Of a DNA stretch of 64,000 nt, positions 26,792 through 37,886 are shown piece after piece. Under the pieces are notes generated by a model. It saw only the letters and a program-made list of their open reading frames with translations, was not told the DNA's origin and made no database searches. Origin of the DNA: Pictodentalium vernedei (taxonomy: Eukaryota > Mollusca > Scaphopoda > Dentaliida > Dentaliidae); NCBI GenBank assembly GCA_031216915.1, contig CM062296.1, positions 799,509,022-799,573,021 of the forward strand, written 5' to 3'. Within the stretch, counting starts at the first letter, position 1; every line of letters starts with the position of its first letter. Position numbers and translations under genes: made by a program.

Positions 26792-29700
26792 TTAATGTAA
26801 AAAAGGTGGGCATCTCTTATTAAAGGCTTTGACTGCTGTCTTTGTCCACTGGGGTATGTGGTCTCCTCTGTAGGGCTTCAGTTTATTGTGATTGACTATT
26901 TTACCCTTGAAGGATTTACCCATCTGTATCATGTAATTCAAATCGGATATCTTCTTTAACACCACACCTGGCCCCACATACATAGGCTGTAATTTTGGAC
27001 ACACACCTACTTTACATGCTTCATTCATCAACCACACAAGGTCCCCTGCTTCATATCTGATTAGTTTAGAATTCACATCGTACACCTCTTTCTGTCTTTT
27101 AGCAGCTTTGTTAAGTTGCTTTCTAGCAATCGCATGGGCAGCATATAGTCTTTCTCTCAATCGCTCAACATATTCGCCATACGAGCTACACACTTCCTCA
27201 GTCTCACATCTTTTCAAGTTGAACATAAGTTCTGAAGGAAGTCTCACTTCCCTCCCAAGCATCATTAGATTTGGGGACATCCCAGTGCTTTCATGAGGAG
27301 TCGCCCTATATGCGGCGGCTAAACAACCTAAATTCAAATCCCAATCGGTCTGTTCCCCTTTCAAGTACGCTTTAATCATCCTGAGAAGGGTCCTATTGAA
27401 ACGTTCGGCTTGGCCATTTCCCTTCGGGTTTCTTGGACTGGTTCTTGTCTTCCTGATCTCCATCAAATTACACAATTCTTTAAAAACATCACTTTCATAA
27501 TTTCGACCCTGGTCAGAATGTAAACTGAAAGGGCACCCATACCTTCCAATCACTTTGTTTAAAATTTTCTCAGCGCAGGTCTGCGCTGATTGATCTGGGA
27601 CAGGAAATATTTCCACCCATTTTGTGAAATGGTCAGTAACAAGTAAAATGTACTTGTGACCCCTGGGAGTACGTGGAAGTGGACCAAGTATGTCGGTTGC
27701 AAGTCGATCCAGTGGGGCACCAACACTCATTTTTCCAAGTGGGGCTTTGTTTCTCTGCACTGGTGGCTTGATTGCTTCACACTCATTACACTTCATCACC
27801 CAGTTTTTAACATCAATTCGGAGTTCAAACCAATAGAAATGTTGTAGAGTTTTCTCAATGGTCTTTTTACCACCAAGATGTCCTGAGAGAACGGTGTTGT
27901 GCATTTGATACATTACTTCTTTTCTCAATCTTTTGGGCACAATCAACTGCAATTGTGATTGCAAGCCATCAGGTTTGCAGAAACGTCGATATAGTACTCC
28001 ACCTTCCACTTCAAGTGAATCCCAGATGTTCCAATAATGACGTGCAGCTGGACTTAATGCTGTTACTTCTGAGTGAGGTGGCCGTTCACCCTTCAGTTTT
28101 GCTGCAAGAATTGACTGGGTGTCCTCATCTTTTTCCTGCATCGATTGAATTTCAGGATTAGTGTACTTTGAACCAAATTGCAAAAAGGTTTCAGTAACCT
28201 GCTTGTCACTAGTACCACTGTTGGGCTCATCTGATGAATTGCTATCTTGTAATTTGCTTGCTGCTCGAGTCCTAACTGAGCGATAGCTTGCCGTCTCTGG
28301 GTTGGGAGAAATATGTTCACCCTGTGTTGTTTCCATAGTTTCCTCTGTTCTTACCAGTGCTTGACCCATTCTTCTCTTGCACTTTGAGCATGGCCCAGAC
28401 TTAAGTGCTTCCATCATATCAACCTCAGAACTTTGGCAATTCCAAGGATTGGGGCACCGCGACATAGCATCTGCATTGCCATGTTTGGTTCCCATTCTAT
28501 AAGTGACAGAGAAATCATAAGCTGACAATATCTCAATCCATCTGGCCACTCGTCCTTTTGGTTCCTTCAAAGTAAATAGCTATATGAGAGCCTGATGGTC
28601 TGTTCTCACCTCAAATTTTCTTCCTAATAAGTATTGGCGGAAGTATTCAATAAAATATCTACGAGCCAGAAGCTCTTTGTCAGTGACAGAGTAATTTTTT
28701 TCGGCTTTATTCAATGTTCTACTGGCATATGCTATGACTCGCTCTTTGCCCTCTTGCACTTGACTTAGTACACTCCGAATGCTTTCGTTACTGGCATCAC
28801 AGTCTAGGATAAATTTACCAACATCATTTGGATATGCCATGATATCTGGACTTATCAATCCTCTTTTGAGCTCTTCAAAAGAGCTTTGGCACTTTTCATT
28901 CCACGTAAATTTAACACCTTTTTTGGTCAAGTCTACCATAGGCCTTACAAGCTTGGCAAAATCCTTTATAAATCTTCGATAATAACTTCCCATTCCAATC
29001 ACCTGTCTAATTTCTTTTACTGTCTTAGGTACAGGCCACTGCAATATCTTGGCTACGTTTTCAGGATTGGGCATGACCCCCTCCTTAGAGACTATATGAC
29101 CGAGGAATGTCACCTTCTTTTGCAGTAGAGCACACTTGTTTGGTTTCAACTTCAAACCAGCTTCCTTTAACCTCAATAGTACTTCCCTTACTCGAGCCAG
29201 GTGTCCATCTAAATTTCTCCCAAATACTACAAAATCATCTATATAAATGAGGCATGTTTGCCACTGGAGTCCTTGCAGGGCAAGCTCCATAGCTCTTTGA
29301 AAACAAGGGGCCGCGTTACAGAGACCAAATGGCATCATTTTGTACTCAAATAGTCCATACTTGGTAACAAAAGCTGTTTTTGGTATGTCTTCCTTTCTCA
29401 CAGGTACCTGATGATAGCCTGATGTGAGATCAAATGTTGAGAATAAGCTTGACCCCGCCACAGCATCCAAACAATCTCTTATCCTGGGTAAAGGGAAAGC
29501 ATCAATTTTTGTTACAGCATTAACCCTTCTATAATCAACACAAAGTCTAAGTTTGCCTGATTTCTTTGGAACTAGCACTATTGGTGATGCCCAAGGGGAC
29601 TTGGATTTTTGTATGACATCTTGCTCTTGTAGCTTATTGATCGTCTTTTTCAGCTTCTCAGCATATGCCATGGGAACTCTCCTCGGCAGCTGTTTTATGG

Positions 29701-30841
29701 GAGGTGCATCGCCTGTAACAATGGCATGTTCTACTAGGCCAGTTCGCCCCAGGTCATCATCATCTTTAGAGAATACATCTTGAAAGTCAGATAACAACTT
29801 TCTTACTTGCTGAGCCTCTTTTTCATTACAGTTCAGAGTGCCTTCTTCATACAGTGTTCTAAGGTGATCTGGCACTGTTTCATTAGTCTGACCCTGGTGA
29901 TCTTCAGTTGAAACTTCATGTTTTGGTAGATTTCCCACCCTAAAACCCTGACTGGTTTTGATACTTCCTATGGCACCTGGGTTTTCTGACTCAGATCTAT
30001 CCTCGCAGGATAGTACTTCAATAGGTTTCTGGGTCAGGTCTTCTGCAAAGCCTACTACGACATCCTGATTGATGGATATTTCAGTCGCTGTGGGGTTCAT
30101 AAGTCTGACCTTATGAGTACAATTTTCCATGGATGTTAAACTGCTAGCCATCAAAAGTGGGTATCTCTCAGTGAATGTTTCTGCAGGTTCTATAATAGCT
30201 TCATTAATGCTTCTGTCATTATCTTTCCTTTCAATTAAAACATCAATTATGGCCTCTGTATAAGGAGGTATGTAGTAATGATCGGCTGCAGTTACCCGTC
30301 CAATTCTACCCGGCACTCCCACTTGAATGCATTGTATTGGGGTGCCTTTTAAATAAATCAAGCCTTTACTTAATAATAAATCTGCTGGCCCCTCTGCTTC
30401 ATTCTGCAGTATATCAATACCCAAAAGAGCATCATCTTCAATGTCAGCCACAGCTATTTCTCTCCTCAATTCACATCCTCCCAATTTAATATGAAATAGT
30501 CCCCTGCCATAAAGGCTGAGTGGCTTTCCATTTGCCCCTGTTAAATTGCCTGACTTCTGTAAGTGTGGTCTTCTACTAAAAGGTATTTTGTCAAATACCC
30601 TTTTAGACATAATTGTCCTAGTGGCCCCCGTATCTGCAGTAAAAACGGTTTTAATTCCTTCAATTTCTCCCTTCACATAAACCCCTTCATATTGCGGGAT
30701 TTCAGTATCGTCAATGTCATCGTAATTCGAATGGTCATGGCTCGCTTCACTTCTTACAGGGGCTCTTGTACAGTTAACTGACCGCTGCTCCCTCGTGTCA
30801 GTCCATGGTAGTTTAAAGAGCTGTTTTGTGCATCTTTCCAA
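26792..30841 (-). pseudogene. pol: Pol, copy 2 (nonsense codon at RNase H)
   Basis: Protease and reverse transcriptase are intact (DTG, YIDD), but Trp754 of the RNase H region (TDHQALIW) is a TAG stop (plus 28580-28582) through a single G-to-A change. The rest of RNase H and all of integrase (28579-26792) stay open downstream. A one-base loss in the A-run just before the end (six A instead of seven near 26799) replaces the last seven residues with two. A private change K for T in QKSKSPWASP lies before the reverse transcriptase fingers. The unit could at most supply Gag, protease and polymerase, not integrase. Confidence 0.92.
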
Positions 30842-32523
30842 GACCCTCCCCTGTTGGTACTAGAGTTTCCCTGTATAACCGGTTTTTTGTCAATTTTAGC
30901 TTCTCTGTCATAGTTCCGGTTTCTTACTGGGCAATTTCGCAAAAAATGACCTTGGCCTTGGCAGTAGTAACAAACAATGCTTCTATTTGCATCCTGCCTA
31001 TAATTTTGGTTTGCATGCAATTCTTTTTCTAGTTTGTCTATACGATCCATTAATGCTTGGAGAACTTCAGGCTTCATTTCATTCATCTTTTTGCTTACCC
31101 CCTGTCTTGGCATTATGCTCTGCATCGCCTTTGAAGCTGGTTTACCAGACCTCATTTCAGACTGTTTTGCTTCTTTATTTTCAGGAGTTCTAAAGACCCT
31201 GTCTGACAGGTCATCTCCTTCCTTTAGTTGCCTCATAGGCCTTTTCGGGCGTCTATCAAAATAGGGTTCATGCAAAGCAGAAGGTTTTTGACAGGTCTCC
31301 TCAAAATTGACCACAAAACCAACAGCCTCATCAATATCCACTGGCTCTTTCACAAACTCTACATGAAATCGGGCTCTATCATCAATAAGGCCATCCAGGA
31401 AACGTCTTAACAGGTCTTCATTTCTGGTTTTTCCAATTCTTTTGGGGTGAGCTCTTGCATATAAGCTCTTGAGTTGTGCAGCATATTCCTCAACGCCTTC
31501 TTTAGGGAACTGGTCCCGCTTACTAAATTGAGCCACACAGGTTTTGGTTGTTTCAACAACCCTATATCTGCTTTCCAGTTCTGCTGTGAGTAATTTATAG
31601 TCATCAATGACCCTTTTAGATAATTGGCCGAACACAAAGTCCCCTGCTGATCCCTGCAACCTTGGCAGGAGCTCATCCAGCTTCATGCTATCTGACCACC
31701 TTTTCCTGTTGGCAACAGCATTGAAACGATTGAACCAGACCTTCCACTGCTCTTTCCCAGTGAAAACCGGCAGTTTTGCATTTGTGTGAGAACTAGCATT
31801 CAACTCTCGAGAGGCGTCACCACATACAGTGAGGCATGGTTCATCATGTACTTCATACCCACTGACTTCATCATCGGTTATATACCCCCTTTCGACTTTC
31901 CGTCTCACGTTCATTCTCTCAGTCCTTGCATCTTTGTCATCAAGAACTCGATCAATGTGTCCCCTTTTAGAACACAGGGTGGACATCACCCCCTGCATCA
32001 TTACCTGTATGTTTTCTGCCACACTTTCAGACATCTCTTTCACCGCTTTCGTCATTACATCATTTATAACTTGGGAGACCTCACTCAGTGATTGATTATC
32101 CCCCATTTTTGTTTTAACCTGATCAGGGTTAACATCTCCCTCAGCCATTCGTTCCCCATGCATTATGGGTAACTGTGGATTACTTAGCTCAGAAAGGTTT
32201 CTACATTTAGCGACCTCATTTTTCTGCCCAGTTCTTGTGTTCGTCATTTCTCTATCATCATTATATACAATTATAGTGGGGATCCCTTCCTTTAATAAGA
32301 TATCACTAGGTGGGACCCTTTCATCACTTACATCATTTAAGCTCTCAGACAACATTTCATTTTTAGTCCCTCTTTTGCTTCTCCTTTCCATCATTAAACT
32401 TAGCGTAAAATCGTTGGTTTTATATTTTACTATACAAACAAACAATCCTGAGTACAGTATCACAACAACAATAAACATAAAAACATCACACAACTCGGCA
32501 TGTGCTCGCACCACTGGATTCAA
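30754..32523 (-). CDS. gag: Gag polyprotein, copy 2 (open, 3-residue deletion)
   Basis: 589 residues. A 9-bp in-frame deletion in the acidic stretch around residues 217-222 (near plus position 31871) removes three residues, so DDDSDEV becomes DDEV. The capsid-like region and the zinc knuckle (CYYCQGQGHFLRNC) are unchanged. It shares CLTVCGD with copy 3, where copies 1 and 4 have CLSVCGD, marking copies 2 and 3 as close relatives. The -1 overlap with pol and the slippery site are kept. Probably functional as a structural protein, although its partner pol frame is broken. Confidence 0.88.
   Translation of the reverse strand: MNPVVRAHAELCDVFMFIVVVILYSGLFVCIVKYKTNDFTLSLMMERRSKRGTKNEMLSESLNDVSDERVPPSDILLKEGIPTIIVYNDDREMTNTRTGQKNEVAKCRNLSELSNPQLPIMHGERMAEGDVNPDQVKTKMGDNQSLSEVSQVINDVMTKAVKEMSESVAENIQVMMQGVMSTLCSKRGHIDRVLDDKDARTERMNVRRKVERGYITDDEVSGYEVHDEPCLTVCGDASRELNASSHTNAKLPVFTGKEQWKVWFNRFNAVANRKRWSDSMKLDELLPRLQGSAGDFVFGQLSKRVIDDYKLLTAELESRYRVVETTKTCVAQFSKRDQFPKEGVEEYAAQLKSLYARAHPKRIGKTRNEDLLRRFLDGLIDDRARFHVEFVKEPVDIDEAVGFVVNFEETCQKPSALHEPYFDRRPKRPMRQLKEGDDLSDRVFRTPENKEAKQSEMRSGKPASKAMQSIMPRQGVSKKMNEMKPEVLQALMDRIDKLEKELHANQNYRQDANRSIVCYYCQGQGHFLRNCPVRNRNYDREAKIDKKPVIQGNSSTNRGGSWKDAQNSSLNYHGLTRGSSGQLTVQEPL
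30777..30817 (-). promoter_or_regulatory. -1 frameshift signal, copy 2
   Basis: Heptamer at 30817-30811, same 8-base spacer length with a changed sequence (TACCATGG), stem unchanged. Confidence 0.8.
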
Positions 32524-32535
32524 TTAAATGTAACT

Positions 32536-32555
32536 GAATCCTACTTCTGACACCA
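32536..32555 (-). other. Primer-binding site, copy 2
   Basis: Identical to that of copy 1, four bases from LTR 3. Confidence 0.8.
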
Positions 32556-34988
32556 AAAATGTAACGGTAAACCAGTTTCAGACCTGGCATGAATAACAGT
32601 TTGTGGTTGTCATTCAAAACCCTGACTGCTCCACAGATCTATCGATACTAAATGACTAAAGATAAAGATAAATTACGCAAGACAAATGGGTTAGGAATAA
32701 AATAACGGATGCACAGACTTCCAAGGGATTTGGGATATATAAAACTGCTTAAAAGGGAATACAACTGAACAAATCAAGGGAGATAATTCTGGCAATTACT
32801 GAAAGTGAGAGGAGAAATGTGCAAGGTATGGATTTCCCCCTTTTAAGCTCAAAACTACCCCGGGCAATAAAATGTTAGGCTTGAATCCAGCAAAAGAAGA
32901 GAAGGGATGAACGATTACTAGAATCACCCATTATAAGGATGTAACTAAAATATAGGTGAGGCAGTGAAGGGTAAGTTTTGTATAAAAATAACCAAAAGGC
33001 ATCAGGATGACAATCAAACCCAGAATAGACTACATGTGCACTATGTAGGTCATTCTGGCACTGAGTGTAAGGCTGATTATATTGGAACCTTCTTTTGCTT
33101 TCAACAATACCTAACAGGTCACCAGGAATTGTCAGGATACCGACACCAGTAGACAATGTCTACAATTAAAATAAGAAAATTTTAAAGTCATTAAATTTAT
33201 TATTTGACTGTCAACGTATATGCAAAAACGGCCATTAAAACAGTTTACAAATTTTATACAATCACATTCAGACCCCACAAGACAAGACACCGACATAAAA
33301 CAAGCACAATGCAAATGAAAATGAGACAATGAAATGGATAATGGATCTAATATAAAGGAAGCTAAATGATTTGATTGGATGATGGCCGATAGGCTTCAGC
33401 CCAAGGATGAGCGAATTAACGGTACTCATCCTTTAGATGATGCTTATCGGCGAATGAATAGTCCTTGAAACCTGATTTACTCGACTACAAAGCCAACATG
33501 CACAGTTTGCAAGGCTCCGCATGAGGCCTCCGGCTCCCCATGTTTCACTATACTCCACTGGAGAGACGGGAAAATAACACCGAAGCCCACACGTATATAT
33601 GAACCAAACGTGAGGCCTCCATCTCACTGCATTTACTGGTGAGATGGGAAAACCACCAAAGCACAAGCGAACAGTTAGCTAGGCTGCTCACAAGGCCTCC
33701 ATCTTACTGTGTAACAATCCACTTGCAAGATGGGACGATCAAACGAAACAGAGCAATAGCTCTGAAAGACTGTCCCAATGGTCGATCTCCCACAATGGGG
33801 GTATTATACTCCCACTATGAGGAATCGAGCATTAGGCACTACGAAAGTGTGTACAGTGTCCCGCCAAAAGGGCGCTATACACTGAACTAGAAATTACAAC
33901 CTAACTTACACAACACCGGTCCAGATAAAACTGGAGTAAATTGACGGAAAAATGCTTATCGAACCACCGCTAGTCAGGATGCACCTCAGCGGGAGGGACA
34001 GTAGGATGCTGTTCCTCTCGCCGAACCGCATCATGACAAACAGAGATTTGAGAGACTGGGCTGACCATACAATTTTTCTTGGCACATCCCAAATATGGGA
34101 TAAATTCCAAAAACACCTGTCAATATTATTAACAGAATCTCACTTTCATTAGCAAGACAAACTCAGGATTGTTTCTCCACTCCTACACTAGTAACTGCAA
34201 GCAACCATATTTATGACTAGACACCACCAGTTAACATAACAAATAACATATTGTCTGGTCATTCAATGTATTGTGCTTCGACAGGAGGGTCCTTAATAAG
34301 GATCATCCTCTCGGGAGCAACATCCCGAACAACCATACAACAAATCCTAACAAACTGAGTTTTAAATTAACAACCTCCAACGCAATGAAAATGATTAGCC
34401 TTATTTAAGGCAAAACTTTTATTACCTGTTTTCTAATTTTTGAAGTTGTCAAGAATCGCCAACGTACCTTCAACACGTGCTCTGCGCCACTGTAGCTCTA
34501 GGTGCAACACCACCAGGTGAAACCCCAATGGAGCTCCATCAGACGTTGTATCGCACATAGAACTAGAGTGTAAATTAAATAGCAGAGCAGTGTGCATTTA
34601 CTTGAAACTACATTGTACATGTTTAACCTTTACTATAGGCATTACACAGCTTTGTTAAGCTTTCACTCTCTCACACACGCCTTACCATAGTGGGCAATCT
34701 CTCCTACAAGCAATATTATTAAGCCAACAACCAAGTCACATGTCCAGCCCCAGAATAGTATTCGCCAGACATTCCCTTGTGACGGGTATGAGTACACATA
34801 GTCAGACCCGTCATTGTTTTCAATTAACAACAGGAAAATGATGGGCGAATAAAATCCAGCCTGAACATGCGGCCGCTGACCCCTAGGCTATGGTAAGTTA
34901 CGACATTGTTCTATTATTACAACGTTCCCTCACCATGCATTGATTTTATTAAATTGTTTTATTACTAGACATCATAGAGAAAACCTAG

Positions 34989-35786
34989 GGCCTCTTGGCC
35001 CCTACTTTAGGCCTCTTGGCCCTGTATATGGGCCTCTTGGCCCTGTGAACTGGCCTCTTGGCCATGAATAGCACCCTGGCTTCTTAGCCTAAAGTACTGC
35101 TATAATTTACTTTCATATTGAGGAAATATGGCCTCTTGGCCCTGTGTACTGGCCTCTTGGCCCTGTACACCCATAGAAATAAACCCTCTAAAATTTAGGG
35201 TGGCATTGGCTGCTTAGCTCTGTGCTCCCCACTCCTTGAATAAAACACCCAGATACTTCTGAACTGGCCTCTTGGCCCAGTGAGCTTAACAAAGTAAATA
35301 AATAATTTAAATACTAGGGACAATGCTAATTTTGTAAACCCTGTACACACCTCTTGGCTCTGTGTACGCCTACAGAAATAAATTGAGAAAGAAATATTTG
35401 AGGGGCAAACGCTGTCCTACCGGGCCTGTACACTGGCTTCTCAGCCCTGTGTACTACAAAAAATGAGTAAACACTGGTCAGAAAATATTAAAATACTGAA
35501 AGCGCTGGCCTCTTGGCCTGCGTTCCCTAACGAAAATAAATAAATAGAAAACCTATTAATTGCTGATAGCACTGGCCTCTTGGCCTGCGCTCCCTAATAA
35601 AAATAAATAAATAGGTAAAACCCGCAAAATCACCGATAGCGCTGGCTTCTTGGCCCTGCGCTGCCTAACAGAAATAAATAGAAAACCTATTCAGTGCACT
35701 AGCCGCTTGGCTCTGTGCGCCCCCCCCCCCCCCCTCCCTAAAATAACACGAATAAGTAAAAAAACTATTGCGAGTGCCTCTTGGCT
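34989..35786. repeat. GGCCTCTTGGCC minisatellite in LTR 3
   Basis: Same motif number and order. It has the longest C-run of the five LTRs (near 35720-35734). Confidence 0.9.
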
Positions 35787-35898
35787 TCGCAATAATCCTT
35801 CATCATGAAATTGAGACTCACAAAGAACTTCTTCCGTACGCTTCTTTTAGCTCTTATTGTGTGTCGGGATTCAGCCCCGCTTGAACCAGTGACTTCTG

Positions 35899-35906
35899 CT
35901 TTTATA
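35899..35906 (-). promoter_or_regulatory. TATA box of LTR 3
   Basis: TATAAAAG, unchanged context; this LTR would drive copy 2. Confidence 0.65.
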
Positions 35907-36544
35907 CTCTACAAAACCCGCGGGTCACATGACACCCGTCAAAACACGCCGGAGTTGACCCCTGCGTGTTTCAGCGGGACTCAGGCAAGTGAGCAAAGGT
36001 CAACGCTAAAAAAAATGATAGAATTTGATTAATAAGGATGCTGGTGTGACCCAGCATTAACACCATTCAAAACCCCAAAACAATACTGAGAAATTTATAG
36101 GACAAGTAAACTGGAATAACTTTATGCGACCGGCGAAACCAATAAGTGCAAAACAAACTGATTTCCAAGTTGAAAATTTCCCAGTACGCATTGCGAAACA
36201 TGACAGCCTTCAGGCGAAAACACGCCGAAGCGTTGCATATAAAAATGTCAAAATACAAGCTTATGGAATTATTTTTCAACAAACAAAGTCCACCAAGTAT
36301 AAATAAGGTGTGATATGATTAAAGTGAGGCAGTCACAGTGGTATACACCCTGTGAAAAGAAAACAATTGTCCCAAGGTGACTTACGAATTACCGAAAAGA
36401 CCTTGTTAGGCTTGTACAATTATTTTCGCATTATCGCAAGTTGTAGCACAGGTTTATAAACCTTTTCCGTCGGTATTTCCGATGGAAACTTGATAAAAAA
36501 ATTATTTTTTTTTTTGAAAATAGCGTGAGGCCCGTTTCGCCACA

Positions 36545-36557
36545 CTACCCTCTCCTT
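36545..36557 (-). other. Polypurine tract, copy 3
   Basis: AAGGAGAGGGTAG, unchanged, abutting LTR 3. Confidence 0.8.
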
Positions 36558-36808
36558 AGACTTTTTGTGTCCTCACAAAACACTTACCAACATAGACGTA
36601 TAGATTGAAATATTGAAGACACAGAAACATATATATAAAAAAAAATTCAATAGAATGACCTTCCCCTCTGACACATAAATATCAGCAACATTGTCATTTT
36701 AAATAACCTGAAAAAATATAAACAGTTAGTGAAATTGTTTTTTTGTTTTTTTTGTTTTTTTTTTACATACCCGTTGTCACTACCATTGTTATTGTTCAAG
36801 TCAGTCTC

Positions 36809-37108
36809 TCACTCTTCAGTCTTTTTTGCTTGAATACTTCCACTGCTACCACTTTTACTGTTGTCCTTATGAATGATTGAAAGTTTATCTGTAAACAAGT
36901 CTTTCCATTGTGTCTTTGGTCCATATTTACAAATTTTGTGTTTTGCTTTTTCACCAGTCGAACTACTTTTTCTCTTCTTAGACTTATCTTTAGTTGTAAT
37001 GTCTGTTTTGTTATGTTCACTCATGCTTTTTTGTGCTAAAAGAGTTTGTAAGGTTTCTTCTTGTTTGGTCATAACATTTGTGGCCGTAATAAGAGCTTCA
37101 GTAACCAT
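36809..37108 (-). CDS. ORF4, copy 3
   Basis: 99 residues, protein the same as copy 1 by eye; completes the set of open frames in unit 3. Confidence 0.55.
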   Translation of the reverse strand: MVTEALITATNVMTKQEETLQTLLAQKSMSEHNKTDITTKDKSKKRKSSSTGEKAKHKICKYGPKTQWKDLFTDKLSIIHKDNSKSGSSGSIQAKKTEE

Positions 37109-37797
37109 GGCTCAAAAGTGTTCTGAAATGTTTGTAGTTGCTTCTTCATTTCACACACTTCTTCTTTCAGTTTCGAGATCTCTTTGTCTTTCATTTCTAT
37201 ATCCTTAGTTACTGCTGTGCTTTCCTCAGTGTGCGTTGTTTGATCTTTTAGCTTCACAACTCTTTTGTCCGTCACTGTTTCAAAATCATCAAAAAATGTT
37301 TGCTCTAAATCCAGAGGCTTTACCAATTCTTTTAAAAAATCGTTGTCATCATTTGTTAAATCTGAGAAGTCCACCCCTTGAAGTAGATTCAAAGATTGTT
37401 CTTCACTTTTCACTTCTACACTCTTGTTTTCATTCTTGCCCACTTTCTTTCTCTCATTCCAGACTTTCATGGACTCTTCTTGAGTTTCCCTTATTACATC
37501 CTTCCCTTCAATTATCTCAGATGGTTTCTCATTCACTTTCTTATATTTATCATCTTCTAACACTACTCCCATATCTCTGAATTTGGCTACTTTTTCCTTG
37601 TGAATTGGGAATGTGACTTGGTGCTTGTCAAATAACTTTTCATTCATTGCCTTGTAACCACACAGGGAACAGTTAAATGGCGCTTCCTCGGGTTTAATAT
37701 GCCTTGCCAGGAAATGATTAAAGACTTTGTTTTTCTCACTGGCAAAATTACATCGGCCACATCTCCATACTCTGCCTCTGTTAGAGCTATTCATCAT
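37069..37797 (-). CDS. ORF3, copy 3
   Basis: 242 residues, open; both zinc motifs and the coiled coil are unchanged. It carries the majority residues at the sites where copies 1 and 2 vary (KKVNEK, EESTAV, VAKFRD). Part of a coding-complete unit. Confidence 0.8.
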   Translation of the reverse strand: MMNSSNRGRVWRCGRCNFASEKNKVFNHFLARHIKPEEAPFNCSLCGYKAMNEKLFDKHQVTFPIHKEKVAKFRDMGVVLEDDKYKKVNEKPSEIIEGKDVIRETQEESMKVWNERKKVGKNENKSVEVKSEEQSLNLLQGVDFSDLTNDDNDFLKELVKPLDLEQTFFDDFETVTDKRVVKLKDQTTHTEESTAVTKDIEMKDKEISKLKEEVCEMKKQLQTFQNTFEPWLLKLLLRPQML

Positions 37798-37819
37798 CTA
37801 AGAACAGAAGGAAAACTCC
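37798..37819 (-). promoter_or_regulatory. Predicted splice acceptor, copy 3
   Basis: Same sequence as in copy 1, immediately before the ORF3 ATG. Confidence 0.65.
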
Positions 37820-37886
37820 ATTCAAACCGACAGTCATCATTTATCCCATAACACTCAACACTGAACACGCAGTACACTTAATCATG

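Larger units (their letters stand above)
32560..36544 (-). repeat. LTR 3 (shared by copies 2 and 3)
   Basis: Same ends as the other LTRs, 3985 bp. It shares with LTR 4 the GAACCACCG and ACACTAGTAA variants, and with LTRs 4 and 5 CTCTGCGCC and TTACGACATT. Private changes include GCACAAGCG near 33662 and GAACCGCATC near 34024. Confidence 0.92.
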
